Positions 1-13,545 of a stretch of 64,000 nucleotides of DNA are shown in pieces. Position numbers and translations under genes: made by a program. Under the pieces are notes generated by a model that was not told the origin of the DNA, searched no databases, and worked only from the letters and a program-made list of their open reading frames with translations. The stretch comes from Glandiceps talaboti (Eukaryota > Hemichordata > Enteropneusta > Spengelidae): the NCBI RefSeq assembly GCF_964340395.1, contig NC_135549.1, positions 12,952,842 through 13,016,841 on the forward strand, in the 5' to 3' direction. Position 1 is the first letter of the stretch; each line of letters opens with the position of its first letter.

Positions 1-602
1 AACAAACAAGATTAATTCATATTGATATGCCTGCATGAAGCCCTTTAATAGGGACCTACCTTTAACCCTGAATTGTAACTACTTTCAGACAACGTTCCTT
101 AGATTGTCAATCATACGTATTTCTCCTCTTCGCTCACTTTAGCACTAGCTTAAAGTTACTTTAAGTTATTTAACGCGAAAGGAAAGTTCGCTAATAAATT
201 GTTGAAGCCCAAAAAGCTGCTGTCTATTAAAACTTGACATGGTTAATGATGAGTATTAGTAGTCGTGAAGGTTTACTGATGAAATAAATTGTCCTGGCTT
301 GCCATGTGTTTTGTGAATTCCATGTGTACTCCAGCCAATTACCATAACGGAATATATTGAATGAATAGCCACATACAAAAACATATGCACAAAAATTAAA
401 AGAGTGATCACGAAAAATAAGGGAATATCTGTAATTAGAGAAGATACGGGCTTATCAGCAATTGTTTTGTCTACAGTAATATGAAATACCTTTATCAGAA
501 CTAGTAGCATGCTGGCAATTTTTCACTTTATGAAAATAACGGTGGAAATATTAGTATGATAATTAATTTTTGGCAGCTGCTATTTGTTGTCATTTTCAAC
601 AG
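1..602. other. Intron or upstream part of the transglutaminase gene
   Basis: No exon with family similarity is visible here. The first recognisable transglutaminase exon begins at 603 in phase 2, so the N-terminal exons lie upstream of the window and this stretch is read as the 3' part of an intron. Short open frames show no recognisable protein. Confidence 0.6.
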
Positions 603-3600
603 ATGATGTTGTCTTTCTGGACAATGAAGACAGTAGACAGGAGTATGTGTTGAACGATGGAGGACTGTTGTTTGAAGGCTCACACAGTAATCCCAAACCA
701 AGGCCATGGAATTTCGGCCAAGTAAGTGGAATTGCGCCAATATTATGTCAAGGCTTCCATTGTAAAGTGATGAGTGTATTCGTGGTGATGACGTTTTACT
801 AAAGATATCTTCTTACTATTTCTTGAATTTACTATATTGCTTCGATGACATTTTACAAGAAAGACATTTAGAATATGGAAATCAACCGTCAAACACACAT
901 AAAGGGTGTGTCAAGGAAAGGCAGACGGATAGCGACAAACAGACTGACAGACAGTCAGTCAGCCAGCCAGCCAGACAGAATCGATCACTGGGGTTTTAAT
1001 TTAACACGATTTTCAACTATCTGCGGTTATCTTCCATCACTTTAAAGTATTGATTTCTCATAACAATCGTAATATTTTTTAATACAAAACCTTGTCCCTT
1101 TTATTTTTCCAGTTCGATACATTTGTAGTGTTGGCATCGTTCCATCTCCTAGAGAAAGGTCTCGGTGTTTCGGCTCGTTCCAGTCCAATAAAAGTTGTCC
1201 GTGCTATGTCAGCAATGGTTAGTATACTATTTAGAGTATGTAACATGGAAATTTCGATCACGTGACGATCATTCAAGGGATCAAATCATTTCATCTCGTT
1301 GTATATTGTTAAACAATAACGTTTGTCCAAAGATCTTCATATTTGTTGTAGCCAAACCTGACACCAAGTTTGTTAAAACATATTTATATGTTCCGTCATA
1401 TTATATTATAAACAATATTTCTGAACAATATATGAATATATAATATATTGAATTATAATTATTGTGTTTAAATGGATGTAATGGTTTCGTCACATACAGG
1501 CACGAAATATGCACTCTCCGTCTTTCTCAATAGATGATATGACACACAATGCATGAAGACAAATCATTTACCCTTAGATCTCACGTAATACAAAAGAAGG
1601 TGAAGCTTCGTCGCGAATTTTCCCGCCAAATTGACACGTCAATTCTAGCGTGAAGAAAATGTTGGAAAAAGTGACTCTTTTCACCGTTCTTTCTTACACG
1701 AATGAACGAATGGCTATTATTTATATTATTTGCAATTTATATTGAGTACAGATGGAATATAAAATCTACTAAACAGAAACTCTGTGTTCTTTGGCGTGAA
1801 CGAGGTTGGAATGTAGAATGGAAATGTTTTCTGTGAACTTTCGTTCACACTGCCAACTGCATGTCATCGGAAAATTTGCAAATTGTGATTTCTTTATTTT
1901 TTCCAGAGAGAGAGAGAGAGAGATACACATTTTCATTTCGCAAATCGAATAAATTGCAGTGTGACCTTTTTAAACACTTAGATTGTTTTAACGAGCCCAC
2001 ATTTATTTCGTCATTTGGAAAGACGTCAGATGCATAATGCAACAAATACTGTTCAACAGAGTAGACGATGGCGAGGGGTGAGGGGTCAACTGAATTGTGA
2101 ATACAGAAGTCGTTATAGTCTTACTAGTAATCAAAAGAAGGAATGACTCATATCAAGTAACGTCTGTTATCCTTAAAGGTCAACTCAGAAGATGATGACG
2201 GCGTACTGATTGCAAATTGGTCTGGTAACTATGACAACGGTAAAGCTCCATCTGAATGGGCTGGAAGTGTTGAAATACTTTCCACGTACAAGGTCCGAGA
2301 ACAACCAATCGGATATGCTCAATGTGGAGAGTTTTCTGGAGTTTTAACATCTGGTTAGTTTAAGCATGGGTTCAGCTTATTACAAGTTCAAGTCCACTTT
2401 CACAATTTTAGGGATGACATTCAATAACAGCATGTTTTGTAACACGGAATACAGTTGAGAATATTAGAATCTTGATAATTTGTTTTATCAAAAATTCAGA
2501 AAACATGAAGCAGATAGTAAGATAATCAACTGCAATGAATGACCTATAGTATTCAGTAAAGTTCTTTGACCCTTGAAAACTTTCTTCGCGAACAAGTTTG
2601 GCGTCATTGCCGGACGATGTTGTAAAATTGTTTGTAAATTGAAGGTTTCATAGCTCACTTACTGACATGTCATCTGTTCGTAACCGCTATATTTAAGTCA
2701 GTTTGTAATCACTGACGTATGCCAAATTGTTATCACGTAAAACTGTCATCGACTATATGATACCCACATTCACTGCACGCGACCGCGCCCCGGCTTTTTG
2801 AAGGCTCCTATCTCATTGTATCTGACCTCCCATGCGCACTGGACAAGAATCTCCGTTTTATCAGTGATTAATGATTTCAACGTTTTGAACTCTTTATTTA
2901 TAGTTCTGAGATGTCTTGGAATACCAACACGTAGTGTGACAGCTTACAGTTCAGCCCAGGATTCGGATGGCAGTATGACTGTTGATGTACATTGGAATCA
3001 CGAATACCAGCCATATGCACAGTATAACACTGACACTGTTTGGTAAGATAAAACACACACACACAGAGATTTCTGATATCAATCAACAACTCCTTGACTA
3101 CTACACACATGTCCTGAAAATAAATAATCGGGGTTTCTGTTTCTCTAAACGATGTATATGATATCGTGAATCGAAATGCCATTTTATAAATAATAGTAAT
3201 TCTTTGAGTCCCAAAGGAAATGCGCAAAAAATTACATGCAGAAAAAAACATGTAATTTTTGTTGATCAATTCATTAATAGTACATTGTGCGGGGGGGGGG
3301 GGGGGTTAGATGTCAGTATGGCATGAGGACACCCCCCCCTCCAACTAAAGGTAATACTTAATAGAAATGGTTGGTGGTTGAATGTTATCCCTTAGCTGTC
3401 TTGATGATACTCGTACAATCGAAGTTTAGTTAGTATTTTGGACCCATCCTCACTATATTAAATCATTAAATGCAATTTTCTTACCTCGGGTCTACTTATT
3501 TGTTCGGGCCAAGAGAGAAACCACATTTAATTGAATAAAACGCAGTTGTTAAGGAACGTTAAAGTTGGGGTGCAATCACAATTTACGGGGGAGGGCGAGG

Positions 3601-6600
3601 GTCATACGACTCAATGTTTATCGTGTCATGAAGATAGTTTCTTGATGATGATAAAAAAGACATCAATCCGGAAATATTTCAATAGTCTAACAACAACTTT
3701 ACTCAACAGATGTCTCTGAGATTATAAATGTTGAAGTGATAAATACTTAATGTTGCACTCAAAGGTTATCGCTGAAAATTCCTTCAGTGTGGTCAAATAG
3801 ATGCAGTTAATTTTTCCCGCCCAAAAATTTTTTACGCTGCCCTGTCGATTACTCTGATATAACTACCTTGATATAACTGCACTGTCAATTAAAATGATAT
3901 AACTGCCCTGTCGATTACGCTGATATAACTGCCCTTTCGATTACGCAGATATAACTACCTTGTCGATTACAATTAGAGGATAGGCCTATAACATTAAAAT
4001 GTCTAACTTACAGAAAATGGAATGTACAGTAACTGTTGTAATGAAAATTGATACGCAGCACAACATTGGGATTTATTTTTCGTGAGAGATTACAAATTAA
4101 AGTTGTTTATCTTTCGTCAAACAGGGTTTACCATACCTTTAATGAATGTTATATGGCACGACCGGATTTACACAAGGGAAAGAAGTTGCGCGGATGGCAA
4201 GTGGTTGACGGAACACCGGCAGAACGCAGTGATGGTAAGTGTGACGTGTTGTTAATACATGTATATAAAGACTTGGCTTGGAAACAACTTGTTTTTTTAA
4301 AAAAAAAAAGATTATTCCATTCCTTATATTTATTTGTATTTATGTTGTAGGCATCTTCCAAAGTGGTCCAGCCCCCGTCCCAGCCATTAAGAGAGGTAAC
4401 GTAGCTGTGAAATATGACAGTGAATATGCTTTTGCTATGGTGAACGCTGATCGAGTGCACTGGATGATCCAGGAATCTGGAGGAAGTGTGTTCAATAAAC
4501 GTTTGCTGCACAAAGAACCTAGCAGCATTGGAAGAAAAATCGTCACCAAAGCAGTCGGAAACGATGATATTGATAATATCACATCTACATACAAGTATGC
4601 GGAAGGTGAGTTGTATATTATTTTCATCAAAACAGGTTGATAAAGATCAATAAAGTGTCTTCTCCCTGTTTTCTCCGACTATTTCAAACGAAAGAACGAA
4701 CGAAGGAAAAGAAAATTGAAGGACGTGGTTGATTCTTTTAGTTGCTTTATAGTTTATCGACTACGTGAAAGAGTAGTTTACAGTTCGATCGATGCGAAGT
4801 ATATCAAAGATTAAGCGATGACAAAAGTATATTATTCCTGCTGAGAGTTTCTATAACAGATATGTTCACCAGACAAATTCTATCCAACATGGTTCTTGAT
4901 ATTACAAACTATTTAAACATAATCCTCATTTATGTGATTTACACCATACTTACAGGCTCCAAGGAGGAACGTCGTGCAGTTAACAATGCTTGTTCCCATG
5001 GCACCGTTCACAAGAAATACTTCGAGACCGTCAAATCTAAAGATTTTGACATGAAATTGATGTTTGATCGCCGCGTAAAACTCGGTGATGACGTCAATTT
5101 GAAGATGCGACTGACCAACAAGACCGATGTCCAACAACAGGTGGAAATCTTTGTTGAGTGTTATGGCACAAACTATACAGGTGTACTTCAAGATATTTGT
5201 AGGAAGGAAAAACTGGAAGCTACCTTACCCCCAGGGCAAAAAGGTTTGTTTCTTTTATTATGTCCTATACTGTATCAAATATTTCCCGCCTAACTTATTT
5301 GAAATTGTTGCTTATTTATATTTTGGCTATCGTCAGCATTCTTCGGACTTAAATTATCACAATGGTAATTTTTTGTAAATTTTTGTCAAAATCTGTTGTA
5401 ATATTCGCAAAATGGGATCACAATATTGTCCTGTATAGATTCGAAATGCATTACAAAGAAGGGTCATGCCTATTTAAATTTCAATACTGGTATTATTAAA
5501 CGACTACGTCACACCCGTATGGTCATTTTTAATAACCTCCGTTAAAAAGTCCTGGTCTAATTATCTTCAGCTAAAAGCAAAACTGGGACAAAGGAAAAGA
5601 TCGTATCTGGTGTTGTCACCGCTGTTGGTAGTCTCAGGAGATCGACGTCATCACATCCACCAGCTGATCCCATCGGAGGTGAGAAAAGGAGACGTTCGGC
5701 CATTATTCTTTTATAATGATATGCATTGAACGCACAATATGAGTAGATCATAACATATCACGCATATCATAGTTGCTATAAATATAATTCACTTTGAATA
5801 AGTCGTCCTCGTGTGCCCCTCGCTAACAAATACATCATCTGTCCATATGTCGTATATTTCTATACACAAAACAACACACTGAACTGTAGTGTAATCTACA
5901 TAATGGGGGATATTGAACAATACAACAGTTAGTTGCATTCATTTCATATATACATATATAAGAATATAGATGCAAAGCTAATTTTAGAATGGGGAAGATT
6001 GTTTGAAATAAGTGTGATCAAAGATCTGTTTTCAGCATACAAAATAGTACAATGAACAGTCATTCTTTATTTGAAAATCAGTGAAATTTACTATAAATTG
6101 CTATCTACAGCTGTGCCTCTGGAGGGCGCTAATCTCACTCTTTGTTATTGTTTTTCAGTCACTGACGTTGCCATGACAATATACTATGACGACTACAAGT
6201 CCTTCATTCTGGACCATACGGCACTTAAGTTTTTCATAGTTGCTGTGAGAAAAGAACCACGTCGTCATGAGATAGCTTTACAAGATGAAATTATGCTCCA
6301 ACCTCCAATCCTGAAAATGACAGTAAGTCAACTTGAATACTATTGAAACAATATATTTCGGACAAGTACATTCAGTGTTTTGTCATAGAAAGTTTCAAGT
6401 TGGAAGATACGTGAATATATATGGATTACAGTAATTTCCTTTCCATTTATTTCATCGTCTCCAGCTCTGCTTGCAGATATGGGGCACCTTACAAATCTCC
6501 CTTATTATTTTTGACTGATGGATCTTTAGATAAGTTTATGACACAAATTTGGAAATGATGTCACAAAATTAACCTTTGACCTCAATATGATATTCGGGAT

Positions 6601-9600
6601 TGAAACGCTGTCAAATGTCCTTGTTTGAGAAAGTGTTACTAACAGGACCCGTCTATTCAATCTACTAGGTTGCTGACCCATCGAAGTTGAAGAGAGATGA
6701 AGAGTTCTCGGTGAATATATCTTTCACCAACCCCTTACCAATCACACTGACTGAGTGTAGATTCAACCTGGAAGGGTTGAGGTTCCAACAAAGCAAGATA
6801 ATACAGCAAGGGTAAGTTGATAAAATTGTACATGATCAAAGCAAGTTCAATGTATAGAGAAAACATTACGGCTAATTTGTAGGGATTCTAAGACAAGTGA
6901 ACAAACATTCAAAAAGTGTATGCAAATATGCCCAGCAACAAGACCACGCCCATGGCAACAGCCAAATGATCAAATGATATTGCAAAGATAACAACATGTA
7001 ACAGGGATGAATAGACAAGTGAATAAACATTCAAATAATGTGTGCAAATATACCTAGCAACCAGACTACACCCATAGCAACAGCCAAATGATCATGTATA
7101 TTGCAAAGATAACATCAGGGATTCAGAGACAAGGGAACGAACATTCAAAAAATGTATGCCGATATGTATAGCAATATGACCACACCCATAGCAACAGCCA
7201 AATGATTGTGTATATTGCAAAGATAACAACAGGGTTGAATAGGAAACATTTTCAAAAACTGTACAGTTGTGCTACAACGCCATTGGCGCTGTTTTTTACA
7301 TCCTCACAAACCACAGCCTGTTTTACCACAATGTTCTTAACGAGTGTAGCGGAAGAAATAACAGCTCTGGCTTGTGAGAATGTATTTTTTAGTTCTGGTT
7401 ATTTGACAGAACACTCGTCTTCTTTGGCCTATTAGGTCAGAAGAAATGATTGATTACACATGTAAGAAATGAGCAAATTTGCAAGTAGCAGGGACCTGCA
7501 TTATGATATCATAGATATTAGTGGTACTAGTCTGTTTACAGATGAAGAAGGTCTCAGTAAAATAGATCAATCCATAGACTGTTTCACTGAGATTGTCCTT
7601 GTTTGTAAATAAACTACAGTGTTACCTATTCATTGTTGGGTGTAACCCACTGCATATACAGTAACACATTCCTAGACAAGTGCATCATGCTTCGATATAT
7701 ATGACACTTTGATAAAAGTGATTTTAAATGTAGTGTAGCTGCCACTGACATTAATGTGTTAAAGATGCTTTTAAATCTTGTTTTGCATTAAACAAACAAA
7801 CAAACAAACAAACAAACAAACAAACAAACAAACAAACAAATCATGCTAATGAAGCTCCATATTAAAAGTTATAGTAAGAATAAAACTTGAGGAATGACAT
7901 AGATGTGCAAAAGAAGTACCCACTGATCATCCTCCAGGGCTCCACTGAATGTTGCCTCAAAAAAAAAAATACCTCAAGGATCAGCTAGATTATAAAAATT
8001 GGTACAGGTCAAAGTTCAACCTACACCTAATGGACGCCATGATCATCTGATGATCATTATAGTATTTGTGATGCCCTATTGATTACTACTTGTGTTTATT
8101 CATCCCACTGCTTTGCATCATTTAAATTTTTTTTGTAACGTGAGCTGATGATATTTGTTATGGCATTGAAAATCCTGAAATAACCAAATAGATTAGACCG
8201 TTGTAGATGGCTGCAGTGGTTCATATGACATGACACAAAAAAATCAGATCGGGAGATTCATTGGGAAGAGACCAGTCTTTAATCAGATGTAACAATTTAT
8301 TGTGCATGCATGTTGCATAGTATGACATAAGCTGTTACAAGTGTTATATATGAATGTCTAAACTTTTGATTGTTACTTGAGACTTATAGTGACATTTGGG
8401 AGTGTTAACCTCTGCCACCAAGAGCAGTTAGCATGCCTAGAATACTTCAATAGATCTATGAGGGCTGTCCTGTTGTTTAGAAGTGAAGGCTTTGACATGT
8501 GGTATGGGGCAGAGAATGCTGGAAATTTAACTTCTATAGGTTCATGTAAGGGCGTGTGTGCACATTTTGTATTTCACTGCAGCCATATATCTAATGCTGC
8601 CCTCTAGACTCTCATATATCTTGCCATGTTATTTATGCAAAAAAACAAGATATTCATAGACTTAAAATATCAAATATTTGAGAAAAGTATGTGTATGTAA
8701 TATCCACATATTTTTCTGTAATTTTAATTATATCTTTGCCCCAAACTATTGTATATATTACAGGCAATAATTACAAATATTTTGACAACTGCCATTTGAT
8801 AGTATAGACTAGTAACTTTATATTTGGAAAATAATCTAACGTAATGTATAATTGATGGGGTTAATAGACCATGATATATGCACATTGTACTAGTTAGGGT
8901 TTATAGCAGTTAGTCAGTGGTCTAAATAGATTGTATCTGACTATGTTGCACTATATGGGTCACACAAAAAATTTGATACTTTCTGTAGAAATAAATACTA
9001 GGTTGGTTCTTTAGAACATGTTAAATGTGGAATCATGATCAGTGAATGGTTAGATAGGCCGGCTTAGAATCTGCAGGTTGCAGGTTTGAGCCCTATACTA
9101 TCACTACCTTTTGTTTCTGAGTGGCTATAGTCCTTGGGCAAGATTTGAACCATGATTGTGCCATGATTGGGGAACTGTTAGCATAGCGGTTGCAATGTGA
9201 ATGCTTTAATCCTAAGCACTTATAAAGGCTGCAATGGATTGAATGCTCCCCAGGGAGTTGCAAAAGTATATATAACAAAGCCATAGTATTTGTAAACTTT
9301 TCCAACTGTCTTTAGTAAAACATTTTTTAAAACATTGTGAATTCCATTAGTTGTATCTACTGAAGCATAGTACTGCACTATATGTAAATGTCAAGTGATT
9401 GTACGTTTAATACCAAAGCCAACAATTTTTGCAGATGTCCTTTTTATTGTAAAAATACATTTTGTAATTTAAAGATCCATACTGGAAATCAAATAAACTA
9501 TAATTTGAATACTGAATATCGGTTGAATATCATTTAGCACTCAATTATGAGCCATGAGATAAAACATATCTGACATATCTGACTGGTAACACATCATCAT

Positions 9601-10136
9601 AAATGTATTAATGATTTCAATAGGACTGTCAAGTGTAGTTTCTTTGGAATGGTAAATTAGAAACGATGCTTGAACCATCTACTATGGACCTTGTCACACA
9701 ATGATTTTAATTATTCAGCATTTAAATGTCTCTCTCAGAATGATTAAATCATTGCATAATCGAGGTGCATTGTAGATGGATTGATATACCCAGTTTATGT
9801 TTCCAAAGTAACTATATTTTACTGTCTTATTGATTCTTGGAACGATGAACAATATATTCTCCAAGTTCTCTCTAGTTTCAATTCATTTTAAGTTTTACGA
9901 TTTGCTAATATTTACGGTGACTTTAACAATTTTTGATATGACATTGATAAATATGATATTTTGAGTAAACGCATATTTCTTTGTTTTATTTTAGGGATAT
10001 TGAAGCTGAAGCTGATGTCAAGGTTAGCTTTAATCTCACTCCTAAGTTGGCTGGAAGAAAGGTTCTGGTAGCAACACTACATACCAAAGAACTGCAAGGT
10101 ATCAGTGGCTCACTGCAACTGGAAATACAACTCTAA
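603..10136 (+). CDS. Transglutaminase (protein-glutamine gamma-glutamyltransferase), 5' partial
   Basis: Forms calcium-dependent glutamyl-lysine cross-links between proteins. Exons: 603-721, 1113-1217, 2179-2353, 2904-3042, 4125-4234, 4351-4605, 4956-5243, 5571-5678, 6159-6322, 6669-6811, 9995-10136; phases agree throughout and 581 residues are visible. In order they give the end of the N-terminal domain (RQEYVL, PWNFGQ), the catalytic core and two C-terminal beta-barrel domains. The triad is present: Cys in YAQCGEF (about 2320), His in VWVYHTFNE (exon 4125-4234) and Asp in GWQVVDGTP. The Trp of EWAGSV before the Cys and the Trp before the His, positions tied to the transition state in TG2, are kept. 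Oddities: the residue after the catalytic Cys is Gly where the family usually has Trp, and a 36-residue exon (5571-5678) sits in the first barrel. The last intron is 3.2 kb and full of repeats. The paralogue cannot be assigned because the N-terminus is missing. Confidence 0.93.
3838..3972 (+). repeat. Short tandem array, about 28-bp unit
   Basis: About five imperfect copies of a unit resembling gatataactgccctgtcga, in the transglutaminase intron between 3043 and 4124. No coding or regulatory role is visible. Confidence 0.75.
5571..5678 (+). other. Symmetric 108-bp transglutaminase exon, possible cassette
   Basis: The exon has clean borders (ttcag before, ggtgag after) and phase 1 on both sides, so skipping keeps the frame. 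It encodes 36 residues rich in Lys, Ser, Thr and Pro, starting AKSKTGTKEK and ending PPADPIG. In the family as I know it, the flanking residues (LPPGQK before, VTDVAMTIYY after) adjoin directly within the first C-terminal barrel, so this is an extra loop. That it is alternatively spliced is inference. Confidence 0.6.
6880..7310 (+). repeat. Dispersed repeat, three tandem subunits of about 120 bp
   Basis: Three to four diverged subunits share cattcaaaaa, tatgcaaatat, ccacgcccatagcaacag and attgcaaagataac, followed by acagttgtgctac and cattggcgct. The same subunits and 3' end recur at about 27300-27735, so both copies belong to one family. This copy is in the last transglutaminase intron and lacks the 5' portion seen in the other. 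No transposase or RT frame is visible. Confidence 0.75.
7792..7840 (+). repeat. (AAAC)n microsatellite
   Basis: About 12 uninterrupted tetranucleotide units in the last transglutaminase intron. Confidence 0.95.
9040..9265 (+). mobile_element. tRNA-derived SINE-like element
   Basis: A Pol III-like A box (tggttagataggcc, about 9047-9060) is followed by a near-consensus B box, ggtttgagccc at 9083-9093, at tRNA-like spacing. A tRNA-unrelated body runs through ccttgggcaagatttgaacc to ctccccagggagttg. There is no cloverleaf with intact acceptor pairing, so it is not a tRNA gene. It lies in the last transglutaminase intron. The family name is not certain. Confidence 0.65.
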
Positions 10137-12856
10137 TCAAACTACCTCACTGAAACTGTGTTTTACTTTCCAGTAGTCAAGTGTTTTTGTAGAGATCTAA
10201 CAACTTAAGTCACTTGGAATGTCTAAACAGTTTGCGTTTCATCGTTTGTAAAGACAGTGTTTCACAGAAATAAACTTTGAAAAGCTGTTGGCATTGTATT
10301 GGTTTATGAATTATGGGATGGAGATAACTGGGTCTTCCATAGTGTGGTCTTCCATTGCAAATGTGAGGGAAGGTCAAAATGTCCGTATGTATGGTGACAA
10401 TCGAACTGTGAGTGGACATATTTAGAAAGTGACTGTAGTGTTCTAAAGCTAAACATTACGTTGTTTACAAAACACTTGATACAACAGAACTAGACACATA
10501 CACATATACACACACACACATACATACACACACACACACATACATACATACATACATACATACATACATACATACATACATACGTACACACACAGATGGA
10601 TAGAGACTACGCTACTATTATCCTGGCTAGTCATTCTATTGGTGTACATTATTCACTCAATATTTGTCATAAAAAAATGTATTCTTTGGATTTTTTTGAA
10701 AGTCAATCACCCAACGACAAGTTAGAGGGATATTTGTACTTCTTTTATAGATTTGGAAAGTCAGTAATTAGTAAGATTATTGGATAATCATACAAAACAC
10801 TTAACACTTTCTACCATCAAGTATCTATAACAGTTATAAGTAGATTTTGTATTCAGAGTTTGATCCAAGTGATGTAATGATTTGCCTTCAAAATGTACAT
10901 GCATCCAAATATGTTCAAATTAGTATATTTCTGATAGTCAGTTACAGCAAAGTTTTAGTTATTAATTTATTTTCTTTCATTTTATTCCATTTGGAACTGT
11001 TAGTTATTTTAATGTTAGAATAATGTATTTGTATCGTGTATGTCCCACCACATAATCAACAATTCACGTTATTATTTTCAGTACTTATATTTCAAATCAA
11101 ACAAATATTAAATGTTATATTCATTTAGTAACTAATTTTAGGTAATGTCAGAGGATATGTATCACACGAAACTTCTAGTATATCAAAAAAAAATTAGAAA
11201 TATTTCTATGAGTGCATGTTTTAGTTTATAGATTACAACTGACATACCTGAATGTGGTTAATTTTTAGAAAGTACAAAATTGGGATAAGTGCAGATTTTG
11301 GTCAAAAATGAGACACTGTTGGAATAATTCAAAGTTAAGTTAGTAAATAAATAAATAGGTGATAGTATTATAGTACACAAAGACAGATTAAGATGTCGAC
11401 TTTTTAAATATTTTCAAGATTTCTATTGCAAATGTAGCATGCATTACCTGTATTAGTAGTTTTTCAGCACTAGAAATATTTATTAAGTTTTTATGTTAAA
11501 ACTGAAATATGTAGCAGGGTATTATTTTATTAAGTTATTTTCGAAGTTCATTTTGCCAGTTTTTAAAGTTTTCATTTATTGTCTTCCAGCGTATATTGAA
11601 TGATTTGTAGCATGAAGTGTGATACAGTTCATTAATAGGGATATATCTCTTAATGCTATGAAGCTACTACAAACAAAACTTTAGACTTTCTTACTGGCTA
11701 AGTTGGCACTTTGTTTTCATCGAAATCAACCTACAAAAACTTACCAGAGAAGAAAGTAGATTAACAATATGCATGTAATAGTTTTATTCGTGAAAAGACT
11801 AATTCTGGAAATGGTTTGCCCAGGTTAATTTCATGCATATTTGTGACAGTTGATTACAAAACCCACAATCCGAATGATTGTGTTTGGGCATATCTTGGAT
11901 ACACATGTGAACATTGGGACACTGAATGTTAATTTACAGCAAAAAATGACATTGAGCAAACATTTCCAGAATTACATAAAACAAAGTTTTGATCCTAAAA
12001 AGTTTGAATATGGTATTACTAGATAAAGAAATATGCAACTTCTCTCAATCACTTTAACATCACTCACCCAAATGTAGCAAAAAATCAGACTTAACAATCA
12101 AAATGATAGTAAGGAATTATAACTTTAATGTGGAAATTTGTTTTGAATACAGGGCACTTATTGTTCTCACCTGCTAAGCAAGGGTCAAAGTTCACTCAGT
12201 TCATTAGCTGCACAATATGCATATTTGTGTGTAGACACTTCTGGGACACTGGTGCCACAATTTTCTATGGTTCTTCTACAAGGGTTACAACATATCTTCC
12301 CTCAGTCCCTGTATCTTTTTTTATATACATGTCTATCAAGTAGAGAATAGCTAACTATGTACTGTCATGTTTTGGAAATAAAAAAAAAAAGTTTTGTTTT
12401 CTGATAAAGTCTTCTTTTTTTTTACACATCAATTTTTGAAGTGCAGGTGGGTTGATATCGAGAGTGTGCTGAAAAGAATTGAATGACTTGGAAAAAGTAT
12501 CTGGCAATGAAATGAAGGTATTGAAGTGACAACTAAATTGATAAATGTATGTTTTGCATCATACTGGTTATATCAAATGTTCATTAACTACATACTTGTG
12601 TGTTTCTTTCAATATTAACTTTGCTGTTTAACTTAAATACAATTTCAATTCCTTCTTCTTGTCTACTCAAATCTCTGTACTGAAATACTCAAAACACCGA
12701 ATCCCTGGTGACTTTCTATTACAAATACTGCACTGCATTCATATGACCAAGATGGATTCACTGTTGTTAGACTGGTCTGGTGACTACGTTTGAAGCAGCA
12801 TATTATTTCCAGATTATGAAGTGCAGCATATTGTATACCCAATCTCACTCACTCAC

Positions 12857-12893
<37 letters not shown>

Positions 12894-13545
12894 TCGTAGG
12901 AGTTGTTTATGAATCAAACTGATTTACTTTTAAAAGAAATTTTCAAGTTATACCTCTATGTATGGTTGTTTGGGATGCAATGCCCTCTAGAGGGCGCTCT
13001 AGCATGTCAAAAGCTCTCTGGTAGTAGTACTACTAGTAGTGTAACCCATTGATGTCCAAGTCAACTAGGGTATGTCTTAAAGTAAGGATAACACAACTGT
13101 TATGTGGTCTACGAATGTCTGACTTTTTTCATCTTTCCATACATTGCAAGAACTGAAGAGATGAATACAGAACTCATTTACATAATTATGCAAAAACTAA
13201 GTTATATATAAAATCACTGATAACATTTACATACAAATTGATGAGATGAGTTTTCTATTCTTCAAAATTTTAATTGCTTGATCTATATCTTTCAATATAA
13301 TGTGAAAACTTTATTCATACAAACTTTGACCTCAATATGTAAAACTCTCAAGACCCTTGAAAAAGGTCTAGTTTTGTGCTTGTTTTCAAATACAATAAAG
13401 TATATATTGATTTAAAGGGTAATATAAAATAAAATAAAAAAAACAAACAAGTCATTTCCTTAAAGACTGGCAGCCTTGGATGACTGGTAATCATCAAGTA
13501 AGATTACTTTAGTACGTTGTGTTTGTCCTGGTATGTATGAATAAG
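10137..13545. other. Transglutaminase 3'UTR and convergent intergenic region
   Basis: An AATAAA at about 10268 suggests a short transglutaminase 3'UTR. The stretch holds a CA/CATA microsatellite (10499-10592), an (AC)n tract (12857-12890) and AT-rich unique sequence. CYB561D2 converges from the right; a reverse-strand AATAAA near 13310 could end it. No conserved protein-coding exon was recognised. Confidence 0.55.
10499..10592. repeat. CA / CATA microsatellite
   Basis: A mixed (CA)n and (CATA)n tract of about 90 bp in the region between the transglutaminase and CYB561D2 genes. Confidence 0.95.

Noticed and set aside
8377-8607. A 76-residue open frame in the last transglutaminase intron
   Set aside because: No family similarity, and the flanking exons already join in phase without it.
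9040-9110. A functional tRNA gene
   Set aside because: A and B boxes are present, but acceptor and anticodon stems do not pair, and a SINE body follows.
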